Assembly (NCBI GenBank): GCA_963971405.1
Contig: OZ020489.1
Coordinates: 13,330,001 to 13,394,000, forward strand
Length of the DNA stretch: 64,000 nt
Source of the DNA: Psococerastis gibbosa
Lineage: Eukaryota > Arthropoda > Insecta > Psocodea > Psocidae
Reading direction: 5' to 3'
In this document: positions 24,801 to 37,215 of the stretch, one piece after another
How the letters are laid out: each line of letters begins with the position of its first letter
Numbering within the stretch: position 1 is the first letter of the stretch
Made by a program: the position numbers and the translations under genes
Notes under the pieces: generated by a model
The model's input: only the letters and a program-made list of their open reading frames with translations
Databases searched by the model: none
What the model was told of the DNA's origin: nothing

Positions 24801-27800
24801 ATTATAAGCTATAGCCACTACCCGGGTTTCTCTTGTGTAAATTAATAAAACATAACTTTCATGCGGCACATCTCAATTCTATTATAGCATTTTTATGTCT
24901 TCTCTATGATAATTTGGTTCGTTTGTTTTCTCTTCTTGTCATTTTGATGTTTTGTCTGACTTCTGTTTTTGGCAATGACCTGCGAATTAGCGTGCTTATG
25001 ATCCTTATAAGTCAGTCATTATATGAATGTATGGGTTTATTACATGAATGTATGGGCTTTTTAAACATGTCACAGGAAGTTATGGTTACGGATGGGGACG
25101 CTGCCACCACGTTGTCATTCATGATAACACGATGTGATATGGACAGTGATCATATGGTTTGCAATGATGTCAAATATTGTCATTATGGCTATTGTTCCAA
25201 TGGTGTCAAATACTGTTGTTCTGACATAAATAATTAGATTACTCGTGACTTCGTGGTATTTCATTTTAATAAACAAAAAATATCAAAAACGTATAGTTTT
25301 AGAAAAACTTGTTATAACAACCCGAATTAGTAAAACCCAAATAATCGTTAAGAAATTAACTTTGTCTAAGAAACCCACTCTAAGTTTTTGTTATTTTTTG
25401 TTTACTATTGTTCTGGGTATTATTCCAATTAGGGCTCTATATTACACAGGTATTGTCATCCGCCATGTTGTATCCATTTTAAGTCAGGTCTATAAGCAAA
25501 GCATTGGGTGTTTACCGGTTTATTTTTAGAAATATATCGTTATTTATTTATTATTATTAAAAAAAAACGTTCTACCAGTTAGGGAAGTCTTTAATGAAAA
25601 AATAATATAAGGCGTTTTAGTTATTTTCAATCTTTTACTTTCTTACAATACTTACCATATAGGAATTATAAGATACAAAATGGCGGATGACAATACCCGG
25701 GTATATAGTGCCTTAATTCCAATGATATCAAATACTGTTGTTCTGGCTATAATTATTCCCAAATGGCTCGGCCCAGTCACAAGTGAGACGTTTCAAAAGT
25801 TTCCATGAAGACATATTACTACTGGCACATAATTATGTTATTGAAGTCCAGTACAACGTGGCTTATGCGATGAAAAGGTAGAAAATTAGCACAGCAAAAA
25901 TTTGTTGTTTTTATTGACTTTTTATTTTTTATTTCATTAACAAATTTGGCTCAAGTAGTAGACTACTACTTCATGCATCATATAATGGGAAATATGATAT
26001 TTTTGGTACCTTAGTTCTTTCACAAAAACCAGTGGGGACTAAAATTTCGCGGAAACTAGGATTTTTGAAAAAACTACAGTACCGAATAGTAAAAATACAC
26101 GATTTCCTGATATACGAAGTAGTCTTCTACACCTTAAATGAGCCAAATTTTTAATAACTTGCAGAGTTAATGAAATAAAAATGGAAAATTTTGGCGGTCT
26201 AATTTTCTACCTAGCATATCCTTTTAACTGACCAGCAAGTGTTTTGCTTTCTGACAGGCTTAGGCAACCTCTAACATGTACTAGTATAACTAGTACATGG
26301 CCATTGGGATCATTTGAATCAAACAGAAAGCGGGTGCGCAGCGTTCACGTGGCTCTGACAACAGGTTGCTGCATATAAGTATTTCAAAAAAGAAGTCTGG
26401 CCTATGCGTCGAAAGTATGCTTTCGCATCCTTTAAGGTGGAGCATCTTGTATCACAGATCGTGGTCATTATTTGCACACCTTTCCTATATCTAGCGATTA
26501 CATCTTATCACCATGGCAACATGGTGTACCTTATCGCGTTGTCTTTGGTTGTGTAGGCCAGTGTCACTCATATCTCATGGTCTGTCACCTTTCATCCAGT
26601 CGACCTTGGCCCCCTAGCGAATACCCACCAGCCGTGTCACCCGGCTGCTTTGTGTCTGGCCCAAAATTGTGGGGCTTTCAGTGGCATGGCTGACACTTGC
26701 CAACACCGTGTTTTAGCTTCTAGTTCAGTTTTCCCTATTTTCATGAATGATATTTTAAGGCAAATCAGATACTCTTTCCATAGGGAAATGACATCACACC
26801 CCAATAGTTTGATTGGTTTCCGTGTTTCCTGGTGCTATGCCAATAATAGCTTCCTGACAAGTTTTGGACATTTTTAACATGTACATGGTCCATTAGACGT
26901 AGAAGAAATATGGTGCTCAGCGGTCAAATTGCTCGGGCTGCAAATCACTGCAAGTCAAATGAAATGAGAAACGTCTTTATATTAGACGAGCTTTAGCCCC
27001 GAAGGGCTATTCTACAAGCTAAACTTAAACCATGGCTGACACTTGGCAACACCGTGTTTTAGCTTCTAGTTCAGTTTTCCCTATTTTCCTGACTGATATT
27101 TTAAGACAAATCAGATACAATGAACCTCTTTCGCATCGATATCCATAGGGATATGACATCACATCCCAATGATTTGATTGGTTTCCTTTTTTCCTGGTGC
27201 TATGCCAATAATAGCTTCCTGACAAGTTTTGGACATTTTTAACATGTACATGGTCCATTAGACGTAGAAGAAATATGGTGCTCAGCGGTCAAATTGCTCG
27301 GGCTGCAAATCACTGCAAGTGAAATGAAATGAGAAACGTCTTCATATCAGACGAGCTTTAGCCCCGAAGGGCTACTCTATCAGCTAACCTTAAACCATGG
27401 CTGACACTTGGCAACACCGTGTTTTAGCTTCTAGTTCAGTTTTCCCTATTTTCCTGACTGATATTGTAAGACAAATCAGAAACTCTTTCCATAGGGAAAT
27501 TACATCACATCCCAATAGTTTGATTGGTTTCCATGTTTCCTGGTGCTATGCCAATAATAGCTTCCTGACAAGTTTTGGACATTTTTAACATGTACATGGT
27601 CCATTAGACGTAGAAGAAATATGGTGCTCAGCGGTCAAATTGCTCGGGCTGCAAATCACTGCAAGTGAAATGAAATGAGAAACGTCTTCATATCAGACGA
27701 GCTTTAGCCCCGAAGGGCTACTCTATCAGCTAACCTTAAACCATGGCTGACACTTGGCAACACCGTGTTTTAGCTTCTAGTTCAGTTTTCCCTATTTTCC

Positions 27801-30800
27801 TGACTGATATTGTAAGACAAATCAGAAACTCTTTCCATAGGGAAATTACATCACATCCCAATAGTTTGATTGGTTTCCATGTTTCCTGGTGCTATGCCAA
27901 TAATAGCTTCCTGACAAGTTTTGGACATTTTTAACATGTACATGGTCCATTAGACGTAGAAGAAATATGGTGCTCAGCGGTCAAATTGCTCGGGCTGCAA
28001 ATCACTGCAAGTGAAATGAAATGAGAAACGTCTTCATATCAGACGAGCTTTAGCCCCGAAGGGCTACTCTATCAGCTAACCTTAAACCATGGCTGACACT
28101 TGGCAACACCTTGTTTTAGCTTCTAGTTCAGTTTTCCCTATTTTCCTGACTGATATTGTAAGACAAATCAGAAACTCTTTCCATAGGGAAATTACATCAC
28201 ATCCCAATGATTTGATTGGTTTCCATGTTTCCTGGTGCTATGCCAATAATAGCTTCCTGACAAGTTTTGGACATTTTTAACATGTACATGGTCCATTAGA
28301 CGTAGAAGAAATATGGTGCTCAGCGGTCAAATTGCTCGGGCTGCAAATCACTGCATGTGAAATGAAATGAGAAACGTCTTCATATCAGACGAGCTTTAGC
28401 CCCGAAGGGCTACTCTATCAGCTAACCTTAAACCATGGCTGACACTTGGCAACACCGTGTTTTAGCTTCTAGTTCAGTTTTCCCTATTTTCCTGACTGAT
28501 ATTGTAAGACAAATCAGAAACTCTTTCCATAGGGAAATTACATCACATCCCAATAGTTTGATTGGTTTCCATGTTTCCTGGTGCTATGCCAATAATAGCT
28601 TCCTGACAAGTTTTGGACATTTTTAACATGTACATGGTCCATTAGACGTAGAAGAAATATGGTGCTCAGCGGTCAAATTGCTCGGGCTGCAAATCACTGC
28701 AAGTGAAATGAAATGAGAAACGTCTTCATATCAGACGAGCTTTAGCCCCGAAGGGCTACTCTATCAGCTAACCTTAAACCATGGCTGACACTTGGCAACA
28801 CCTTGTTTTAGCTTCTAGTTCAGTTTTCCCTATTTTCCTGACTGATATTGTAAGACAAATCAGAAACTCTTTCCATAGGGAAATTACATCACATCCCAAT
28901 GATTTGATTGGTTTCCATGTTTCCTGGTGCTATGCCAATAATAGCTTCCTGACAAGTTTTGGACATTTTTAACATGTACATGGTCCATTAGACGTAGAAG
29001 AAATATGGTGCTCAGCGGTCAAATTGCTCGGGCTGCAAATCACTGCAAGTGAAATGAAATGAGAAACGTCTTCATATCAGACGAGCTTTAGCCCCGAAGG
29101 GCTACTCTATCAGCTAACCTTAAACCATGGCTGACACTTGGCAACACCGTGTTTTAGCTTCTAGTTCAGTTTTCCCTATTTTCCTGACTGATATTGTAAG
29201 ACAAATCAGAAACTCTTTCCATAGGGAAATTACATCACATCCCAATAGTTTGATTGGTTTCCATGTTTCCTGGTGCTATGCCAATAATAGCTTCCTGACA
29301 AGTTTTGGACATTTTTAACATGTACATGGTCCATTAGACGTAGAAGAAATATGGTGCTCAGCGGTCAAATTGCTCGGGCTGCAAATCACTGCAAGTGAAA
29401 TGAAATAAGAAACGTCTTTATATTAGACGATCTTTAGCCCAGAAGGGCTACTCTACCAGCTAACCTTAAGCCTGAAAGTCAATATTTCTAACTAAAAACA
29501 TTGTGTTTCCTTAGGCTACGCCAGTAATGGCCTACATAATCTGGTTAGTTTCTATTTCAGTAGAACAGAACATACTAGAGAACAACCCCTTTCTCCTTGT
29601 ACTGGCTCTAAATGGGTTTAATGATTGGGAAGCCTTGTGAAATTGCCGAGAATCAGTGGGAAGCAGTATCAAACTACGTAAAGAAAGCAATTAAATTGTT
29701 TTTTACTGTTTAAACTGGCAGAGCTTTTCTGACACTTTATAATTTTTGGTTAATAATTTGATAAGACTTTTGGTTTACTCTGTGTAACTGTCCATTTTAA
29801 CTTCCGCATATTGTTAAATTGATTAATTCATCTTCTATCGAAAGATTGGCGACCATCATGGCAATTTGGACCTTGGACACTGCTACAATGAACAGGACAA
29901 TTGTGTTATTGTCATTCCACTGCCTCAGGTTTTTAAACCAGGATGTTCTTCTGCCGGGACCCTCTGTCCTTCTATCTTCCCTTGGATTATTACATTCAGA
30001 AGGCGATACTTTTCGTTCCTCATCACATGGCCGAAGTATGTTAGTTTCCGTTTCATAGCCGTCAGCAGCAACTCAGTTTCTGTACCCATTCGCCTCAGTA
30101 CCTCAGCATTAGGGGCACGACCTCTCCAGGATATACGCAGCATTCGTCTGTATATCCGCATTTAAAATGCACTCATTCTGTACTGCTACTAGCTTGCTAC
30201 CATAGAGAACTATGTAATGTAATGTGCATATTATAATTAATTGATTGATTGATTGAACTATTGGGAACACATAACATTTCACCATTCGCAATCTAAGGTC
30301 CAACCGCAAGTTCCGACTCCGAAGACCAATACTTGTAGGCATTGGCTTCTAATCCATTCATTTGACCAATCAGAGGACGCCTTGCAGCCTTGGAAGCTTT
30401 CTGGGATGGCCCGAACCCGTGTCAGGGGCACCAGAGTAAAAATGCCTTGGCGGGAACGAATGTCCCATCTCTCCTATGCAGTCTTTTATTCAGTCAGGAC
30501 ATGTAGAGTAGTAGTACAGACTCCGACTTTCACCCGAAGGGTTGTTGCTTCGAGTCCCACACTTGCTACATTTTCTGGCCTTGCTTCTAAAGCAGGCGGT
30601 CCCGGGCCTTCCTAGTTGAGTGTAAGAGGGGCTTTACAGCCCTAACTCCGCTAGGTTGGCTTAGTAATAGAAGAAAAAGTAAATATTTATTTATTGATCT
30701 AATGTTAATTCGACCATGAAATCATACGAATGGCTGAAGCGAAGAAATGAGTTGAAGCACACGTGACATGGAATCCCCTTTTCAGCGAATAGTTAGGGGG

Positions 30801-33800
30801 AGACTTAAGGGGGAGGGGGTGGCGTAACGGCTATGTATGGAAATAACTGCACTATCTGCTGCCACGACCCTCTTGGGGACACCGGTGACTCATACCGCAC
30901 CCTATTCAGGGGCAACGTCCTTTAATCACGTTCTGTTTACCCTGGCCCTTCTCGCCTTTCTTCCGGCTTTCAGTTTCTGTCTACTAAGGCGGGTACTTGT
31001 ATTGAAATAGGAGGGTTGTTGGCTGGGGGCCGGTTATTTATGGGGGAGTTCGGATGGTAGCAGGTGATTGGGGGGTTATTTTGATGTAAAGAATGCTTAG
31101 GGAGACTGTTGAGGATGCTGGATGTGAATGATATCTTGCGTTGAGGGTAATTTTTAAATGACAATCGGGCACCCGCACAGTCCGTTTTTGTCATGGGATC
31201 CATTTGCATAGGATATATAGAGTCATTAATGCGATGGCCTAAAATAGAAAAACATGTCCCTCTACATCTTGATACGTGGCCGTCACTAACACCAATTGGC
31301 CACAGTTTTGGAACTCCTCCTGTGTTATTTTTTATAAGACAAGTTCAAGAACCGGTACGAGTGATTCCGTACATACTTTCATATTTATCAATTACGATAG
31401 CTACTGTAGTTCCTTGGTGAATAATTGCCGTAGGGTTAGATATATTTTATAAAATGGCCTGCTCTTCCACATCGCGCCAGCTTGCGCGGTCTTGCGCTCT
31501 CCTTCACCGGTCAACGACGCCAAGGGTCACCAGATCCACCTCGACGTCGTCCAGCCATCACATCAGTGGTCGTCCCACTCGTCATCACCCTTGGGGTACC
31601 TGATGCGGGCTCCCTTGATTTCGGCTACTATCTTAGGTTCTCGTTATATCGCGTAGAGCTCATCATTTCTACTGATACGCCACTCTCTCTGTCCCTCCCT
31701 CTCCCCCTGATTTTGCACTGGTCATGAACACACACACACCCAGCTACATAGTTGTTTAGGTGATGCACACCCGTGCCTAGATCAAGGCGGCAAGAGGTGA
31801 CAGTGCCATTTGATACGGTACCGGTACCCAATAGGTCGGCGTCGCTCCAGATACATGGCTAAACGGCACCCGAGGTGCCTGAACTCTACCGTCAATCTGC
31901 CACTTCATTATTAGTTTACAAACATCTGCGCATCTGACGTCTTGTCACGTTTGATTACAATGCCTGCGGTAAACAGTACACAAGATTTACTGTAGCCTAT
32001 AGAACTGTGATGACCTGTATTAGCCTTGGGAACAAGGTGCTGTACTGTGTAATCCGGTCATCAGTCAACGGTCATATTTGTATTGGTATTTGGGCATCGG
32101 AAGTGGGATTGCTATAAGAGCCTGTCAGAAAGCACATATCGCCTTTGTGGAGTCAAAGGGACCTAACTCTAAATGTGCAAATTCGAGTAAATGACAGTTT
32201 TGTGTTTTTGCCGTATCAGGCTGCTGAGCGGGCCAGGCTGTTGCAGCCACATAAATCAGGCCGTAGTCGACACAAAATGTTGGGAAAGTTTTGTTATGGA
32301 AGAGTATTTACTAATTTAAATAGAATTCAATTTCTTTTTCTGCATCATTCGACGGAGACTTGTTTTCTAATTTTTTTGGTGTCAAATTCCCATTTTTCGA
32401 TGTCGTCTTCTCACCTAATTGACTCCTAAACTCCTTGTTTTGTTATTGTTTTCCAACGCCTGCTTTAGCATTTCTGCTTGAAGCAACCCTGTCAGCCTGG
32501 TGGGGGAAGTGAGTCTATTTATTAACTTGGGGCACCCTAAGGGCAGACTCTTTTACCTCAGGGAGAGGGGAGTTGGCTGACAAGGTAGACCTCCTGATTA
32601 TAGTGGATTCCGAACCATTTGGGGAGCATGGTAAAGTCACACGATTAATTCATAGGTGACCAGGACTCGACACGTACTTAGACTGACTGGTATAGTCTCA
32701 GCACGTTATCATGCCCCACTATGTTCCACTTCCAACGCAGTGCACACTACCAAGTTTTCCGCACTTTGGAAAAGGCTCTATTCACGTGGATGCTACTTGG
32801 TATGGCCGTTGGCGATATATATAGGAGCATAATTCCAAAAGTTTCGTCAACCTCTGCTACAGAGCCTCCGAGACGCATGTCTATGTAGTGTTAAATCCCG
32901 AAACATACGGTTATTCAATTTCTAGAACCTCTTATTAGAAAACTGCGGCCAACCAATCAAGACAGTGATTTTTCTTTATGACCACATGCACAACATAACC
33001 GCCAACCGACATTTGTGATTTCAATACGAAAAAGGTCCATTAAGGGTATTTCCTGTCCCCTACTAACGATATACTCCGCGTTGCTAGTACCTTTCTACGT
33101 GGAGTCATTGAGATGCCGCCGTGTAATCTGTAATTTTGTCGACCAGATGATGATTATCTTAATGCCATATCTATCACGACCTGTCGTCTCTGTGGCAATA
33201 AAGTCTATGCAGTGATCTGTATGCAGCTCCGTTCAATTCACTTGTAACTGCTATTGGAGCTTAATTCCCTTCTACCAGTTAGTAGGCTAGTTGATCTTAT
33301 CGGTATTAATTGCTTATCAATTTTGATTATTTGGAGTAGAGTTCTCTATAGGAGAGATGGGACATTCGCTTCCCGCCTAAAAAATATATTTCAACTTCGC
33401 CGCGTCTCCTATGACCAGCCATTGTACAGCCGAACCAGGTGGCCCCAGGATTTAAGAACCGGTCCGAGTTTACTCGAACATGCTTTCCAATTCATCAAGT
33501 AGTAGCTAGAGAAAATGAGTAGTTTCATGGTAAATAATTTTCCTATAGTTAAATTTCTGACATCTGGGGGGGGGGGGGGGGGGGGGGTTGTCCACCTGAC
33601 GTCACTGGAGGTGAAGTCAATTCTAGATAGGTCAGACCAACAAATTACCATATAGCAATAATGGCAGGGCACGCAATGCATTTGACCGTGAATTTTCTAA
33701 AAAAAAATTTCAAAAATATTTTTTTTGCACAAAACTTAATAGTTTTTTGGGAAATTAATCTGTCCGGTTTCGTTACTCAATTTAACACCTAAAACATGCC

Positions 33801-35701
33801 TGAAGGTAGAAGTCATCGATGGAAAGGTTTCACAGAAAAATTATTTTCTAGTCATTTTTCATTAAAATTTAGTTATTTTTATTTTTTTACCCCTAGAAGC
33901 AAACTATCAAGGGGCAAGCGACCCCCCGCATTTTGTCAACATTAATAACGACTACAATATATGTGAATTTAAAAGAAATCGTTGGAGCCGTTTTTGAGAA
34001 ATAATTTTTTTTAGACGTTTTTTATGAGTTTTTTGAAAATAAAATCCTCCCAAATTGAGTTAGCCCAAAATAAAAAAAATGGTCCCGAGGTATGATTTTT
34101 GTGAAACTACATGCCGAATTTAATCCAAATCGACCGAGTAGTGCCTGGAAATCGACGCACAGACAGACAGAGCGACAGACAGAGCGACAGACAGACATTT
34201 TGTAAAAACCACTTTTTTGGGTTCCTGGGACCTCAAAACGTGTAAATCCATTGAAATCTCGGAATCGAAAATTTCGACCATCACAAAGCTTTCCTTATAC
34301 TACGTATAAATTGGAAAGCAAAAAATATTTTAGCCGCTCTCGATTTTGGTCGTGCTCATCTCTCCTTTATTGAAAGGTAATTTGAACGGTTATGTCATGG
34401 ATGGATTCATATTCGTTAGTGGGGATGTAGATAGATCCAAAGCTGGGGTAGGGCTGGGGTAGTTTCTGTACGAGTAGAGTCGCTGCCGTGTTTAAGATAT
34501 TAAAGCTGTATTAATTCATTGATAAATAATATACGTAGCATTTCAATAGTTCCTCGCCTTATTAATTTATGTAAGAAATCGGCACGTTACACTGCTGCTC
34601 TTAAAATGGAAGTCGTGCTCTTGTCAAACCACTGCCTCAGGTTTTTCAACCAGGATGTTCTTCTGTCGGGAGCCCTCAGTCTTTCAATCTTCCCTTGAAT
34701 TATTACATACCTTTCTTTTCTCATCACATGGTCGATGTAGTTCACTACACGTGACAACTTTCGTGGGGCAGGTGATACCTTATATTAAGAGTCTTTCAAA
34801 GGGGGGGGGGGGCGAATGTCCTATTTTTCCTATATATTTTATAAAACTTTAGTTGTGTGCTTTGGGAAAGGGTGAAATGTGGCTATAGAGAATTTCTCCA
34901 CAGGATTTAATAGTTAGGTAGGCCTGAGTTGCCCTAAGCACTGACGCCAAGGCCAATATTGTTTCGCCAGTCTTCAGTGAAGTCCTTGAAAATTAGTTAG
35001 AAAATCAGTACATGTGCTCTATCGAATTACCAATGTACTCGTTCGTACACGCTTTGGGCGGGGCAGACTTTCTTAAGAGTCTTCAATATTAATCGGTAAC
35101 TTATGCGTTTTGATTTGCTGCAATAACTGCCTCCAAATTTCGGTTGAACACTTTATAAAATCATTTCTGAACGTCTGTGCTTATCAAAAGTGAGCCCTCA
35201 ATACGGTTTTTTGTGCGCATATACCTTCATTTGTAAAAAAATAATAATAATAAAACTGTTGCACGACAACTGAAGAGGGTAGCAAAGGCTTTCACGGCCT
35301 GAGTTAAATGAAGGACCAGTAGAATCCGGGCTGATAGGCCGTGGTCGAAATGAAAGCGAACTTCCAAACGTTTCGTCAGCATCTGCGGTCGACATCTTCA
35401 GTGGAACTGCGTAGACTTCTAAGATTGAATTTCGGAGGCTCAGCAGCGACTTCAGCCCGGATTCTACTGGTTCTTCATTCAAGGGTCTAGACTGGATTAA
35501 AATATTAATTTATTTTCTCATAACCATTTTCTTTCTTTTTCAGGCTTGTCACTGGCTCAAAGACGGTTGTCACGAAGCTTGGAAAATTTCAGTTTTGTCA
35601 GCAACACAAGTACACAGACAGAAGATGAACTGATGATACAGGAGTCACTCAAAGAGTTCGGTGCGTTGATCGCCAAAATTGAAGATGTACGGGAACGAAT
35701 T
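21816..35701 (+). CDS. Graf: GRAF-type BAR/RhoGAP gene, first two coding exons (partial)
   Basis: N-terminal end of a GRAF-family Rho GTPase-activating protein (ARHGAP26/10/42, oligophrenin-1 and fly Graf relatives). These carry an N-terminal BAR domain, PH domain, RhoGAP domain and often SH3, and act at curved membranes in endocytosis. Exon 1 (21816-21963) starts at GCCATGG and encodes LEFSECLVDSPFFREKI... and KQLVKEVKDLLIAAK, matching the start of the GRAF BAR domain. The donor is A|GTAAGT. Exon 2 (35544-35701) follows a T-rich tract and CAG. It completes a split Ser codon and reads SLSLAQRRLSRSLENFSF... ending SLKEFGALIAKIEDVRERI before GTAAGT, again as in GRAF. Together they give 102 codons, about half of a BAR domain. 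The intron is 13.6 kb and contains the 346-bp satellite. I found no third exon before 64000, so the rest is probably to the right, possibly past the PAL gene, or was missed. Confidence 0.85.
22782..22920. mobile_element. Harbinger-like MITE forming a near-perfect hairpin, 139 bp
   Basis: Two perfectly complementary 54-bp arms (from 22800 to the centre at ~22855) are closed by a 7-base loop. Outer ends are GGCGCA / TGCGCC, and TTA occurs on both sides. Sits in GRAF intron 1, so the primary transcript would fold into a long hairpin. Arm sequence is related to the 384-bp MITE (cgaggtcggt, gtctgctaccacgt). Confidence 0.85.
23490..23655 (+). repeat. Short interspersed repeat (family of 1500-1665)
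   Basis: Starts cgacttcgatggcaaggtgg and ends gcatgcgattaacctttt. About 80% similar by eye to the copy at 1500. Confidence 0.5.
24170..24630. mobile_element. Inverted-end element, one truncated and one full copy abutting
   Basis: Ends carry ttctacgtagc...gtatcctctta and its inverse, next to caataaaaacaacaaatttt-like blocks. 24170-24236 is an end fragment; 24235-24628 is a longer copy. Relatives at 25876-26213 and 63575-63805. Superfamily not clear. Confidence 0.6.
25432..25712. mobile_element. Harbinger-like MITE, 281 bp
   Basis: Inverted ends of ~33 bp sharing GGTATTGTCATCCGCCAT, with TTA duplicated on both sides. Second copy at 62905-63196. Confidence 0.8.
25876..26213. mobile_element. 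Inverted-end element (family of 24170-24630)
   Basis: Ends aggtagaaaattag / ctaattttctacct; interior matches the 24.3-kb copy (tggtaccttagttctttc, gtagtcttctac). Confidence 0.65.
26685..29467 (+). repeat. 346-bp satellite array, 8 units
   Basis: Units begin at catggctgaca at 26685, 27031, 27396, 27742, 28088, 28434, 28780 and 29126. Spacing is 346 bp, except 365 between units 2 and 3 through a small insertion (around 27118-27145). Units 3-8 are nearly identical; units 1, 2 and the end of 8 are more diverged, as expected for array edges. Units 5 and 7 share two diagnostic changes absent from 3, 4, 6 and 8. Each unit contains a 63-codon open frame and a piece of the SINE tail seen at 15800-15948. 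Located in GRAF intron 1. Confidence 0.95.
29920..30170 (-). mobile_element. LINE reverse-transcriptase C-terminal fragment
   Basis: Minus-strand RIYRRMLRISWRGRAPNAEV, LLTAMKRKLTYFGHVMRNEK and GKIEGQRVPAEEHPGLK are in one open frame of 78 codons, 5'-truncated. Confidence 0.75.
30495..30700 (+). mobile_element. tRNA-Glu-derived SINE
   Basis: Copy with ctccgactttcacccgaagg and B box-like GCTTCGAGTCCC, shortened in the body. Confidence 0.75.
31440..31690 (-). mobile_element. LINE reverse-transcriptase C-terminal fragment
   Basis: Same family as 534-795 and 6510-6835 (ctcttccacatcgcgccagc, cgtagagctcatcatttcta). Confidence 0.65.
31700..32575. other. No recognisable gene
   Basis: Mixed sequence in GRAF intron 1 with a short CACACA run near 31730 and no family I recognise. 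Confidence 0.4.
32580..32810 (-). repeat. Retroposon-like repeat (family of 5698-5990), diverged
   Basis: gacctcctgattatagtgga, ccgaaccatttggg and gtcacacgattaat blocks in the family order; tail region lost. Confidence 0.6.
33455..34322 (-). repeat. Full copy of the CTGT-containing ~860-bp repeat
   Basis: Reverse-strand copy: starts (right end) at ttgctttcc and ends at gaaccggtccgagttt. Includes a GACA tract interrupted by gc, and a 22-base G run near its left end. Confidence 0.85.
34625..34770 (-). mobile_element. LINE 3' fragment
   Basis: ccactgcctcaggttttt and ggatgttcttctg are shared with 29910-30010; shortened and broken. Confidence 0.55.
35285..35485. repeat. Dispersed repeat (family of 6310-6500)
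   Basis: Contains aacgtttcgtcagcatctgc and cggattctactggttcttca; ends 60 bases before GRAF exon 2. Confidence 0.55.
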
Positions 35702-35919
35702 GTAAGTACTTTATTCCTTTTATGTGATAACGTAGCCATTTTTATTTGTCAGGCTAACTAAGCTGCTGACAAACCTTTCTTCTAGCTAGTGGGAGAGGTG
35801 CTGAAAGGTACTAGGAGGATTTGGATAAGGCAATATAATTTATGACCTGTTTATTACTGAAGTGAAGAATCGTCAATAGTGGACGTTCGTTCTAACAGAA
35901 ATTAGAGGATTTTGAAAAA

Positions 35920-36000
35920 ACTGGACGTGGCGGGGTTCGAACCCACGATTTACAACCGGGTTGTCGTCTTAATCCTAGTTCTATGCTGAATAGTCTATGA
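35920..36000 (-). repeat. tRNA-related SINE fragment
   Basis: Carries the B-box complement gggttcgaaccc preceded by aaaaaactgga, as in the pair at 38795-38955. Confidence 0.45.
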
Positions 36001-36368
36001 TTGTATATGAATATATGATAGAGATAACCTGTCAGAGCGTGCAAACTTTCGATGGCGTAAAGGGAGTTGCCCATTTTGTGATGCAGCTGTCGTGTGGCTG
36101 TGCGGCAGATGCGTAAGAGGACTAAGGTATCTAAGCTGGTGAGCTCAGAAAAGGACGCATTCTTTAAGATCCTCCTGGCGGCGTTATTAATTTATTAATT
36201 TAAAAAAACTATTTTTTTTCTTACAATGACTGATTTGTACTATTCAGTTCCTTAAACACCGTGCTAATATCCATTGGACTTATTTTAATATGTCCCTTAC
36301 CGCTCACTTAACATGCTGAACGCGGTATATGAACATAGCAATCTGATAGTCAGCTTACTTGTCGAATT

Positions 36369-36493
36369 TTTGCTTTCCAATTTATACGTAGTATAAGGAA
36401 AGCTTTGTGACGGTCGAAATTTTCGATTCCGAGATTCCAACGGATTTACACGTTTTGAGGTCCCAGGAACCCAAAAAAGTGGTTTTTACGAAA

Positions 36494-36524
<31 letters not shown>

Positions 36525-37215
36525 GCGTCGATTTCCGGGCAAACTACTCGGTCGATCTTGATGAAATTCAGCATTTAGGTTCACAAAAATCATACCTCGG
36601 AACCATTTTTTTTTTATTTGGGGCTATCTTAATTTGGGGTGGTTTTATTCTTAAAAAAACGTCTAAAAAAATTATTTCTCAAAAACGGCTCCAACGATTT
36701 CTTATAAATTCACATATATTGTAGTCGTTATTAATATTAACTGCGTGGGGTCGCTTGCCCCTTGTTAGGTTGCTTCTGGGGGTAAAAAAATAAAAAGAAC
36801 TAAATTTTAATGAAAAATGACTAAAAAATAATTTTTCTGCGAAACCTTTCTATCGATGATTTCTACCTTCAGGCATGTTTTAGGTGTTAAATTGAGTAAC
36901 GAGACCGAACAGGTTGCTTTCCCAGAAAAGCATTTGGTTTTGTAAAAAAAAATGTTTTTTTGATAAAATGATAGAAAATTCACGCTCAAATGCATTGCGT
37001 GCCCTGCCAGTATTGCTGTGTGGTAATGTGTTGGTCTGACCTATGTAAAATTTACCTCACCTCCTGTGACGTCAGGTGGACACCCCCCCCCCCCCCCCGA
37101 GATATCGGAAATTTAACCATAGGAAAATTATTTACCATGAAATTACTCATTTTCTCTATCTACTAATTTTGATAAATTGGAAAGCATGTTCGAGTAAACT
37201 CGGACCGGTTCTTTA
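36369..37215 (+). repeat. Full copy of the CTGT-containing ~860-bp repeat
   Basis: Begins ttgctttccaatttatacg, has a (CTGT)7-8 tract at ~36495-36525 and a 16-C run at ~37083, and ends at gagtaaactcggaccggttc. The first and last parts carry a 14-bp inverted match, gctttccaatttat (36372 and 37172-37185). Confidence 0.85.

Noticed and set aside
24833-25237. 134-codon open frame in GRAF intron 1
   Set aside because: Low-complexity hydrophobic and repetitive (YECMGLLHECMG), no recognisable domain, lies between transposable elements.
27397-29318. 63-codon open frame repeated in each satellite unit
   Set aside because: Identity of the frames reflects recent duplication of the DNA; no known domain, and the older first two units do not keep the same length of frame.
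26685-29467. CRISPR-like regular repeats
   Set aside because: The whole 346-bp unit repeats with no unique spacers, and the host is a eukaryote.
36372-37185. Cut-and-paste transposon defined by 14-bp inverted repeats
   Set aside because: Other copies share ~30 more bases outside the right inverted motif, so the motif is internal and does not mark the element end.
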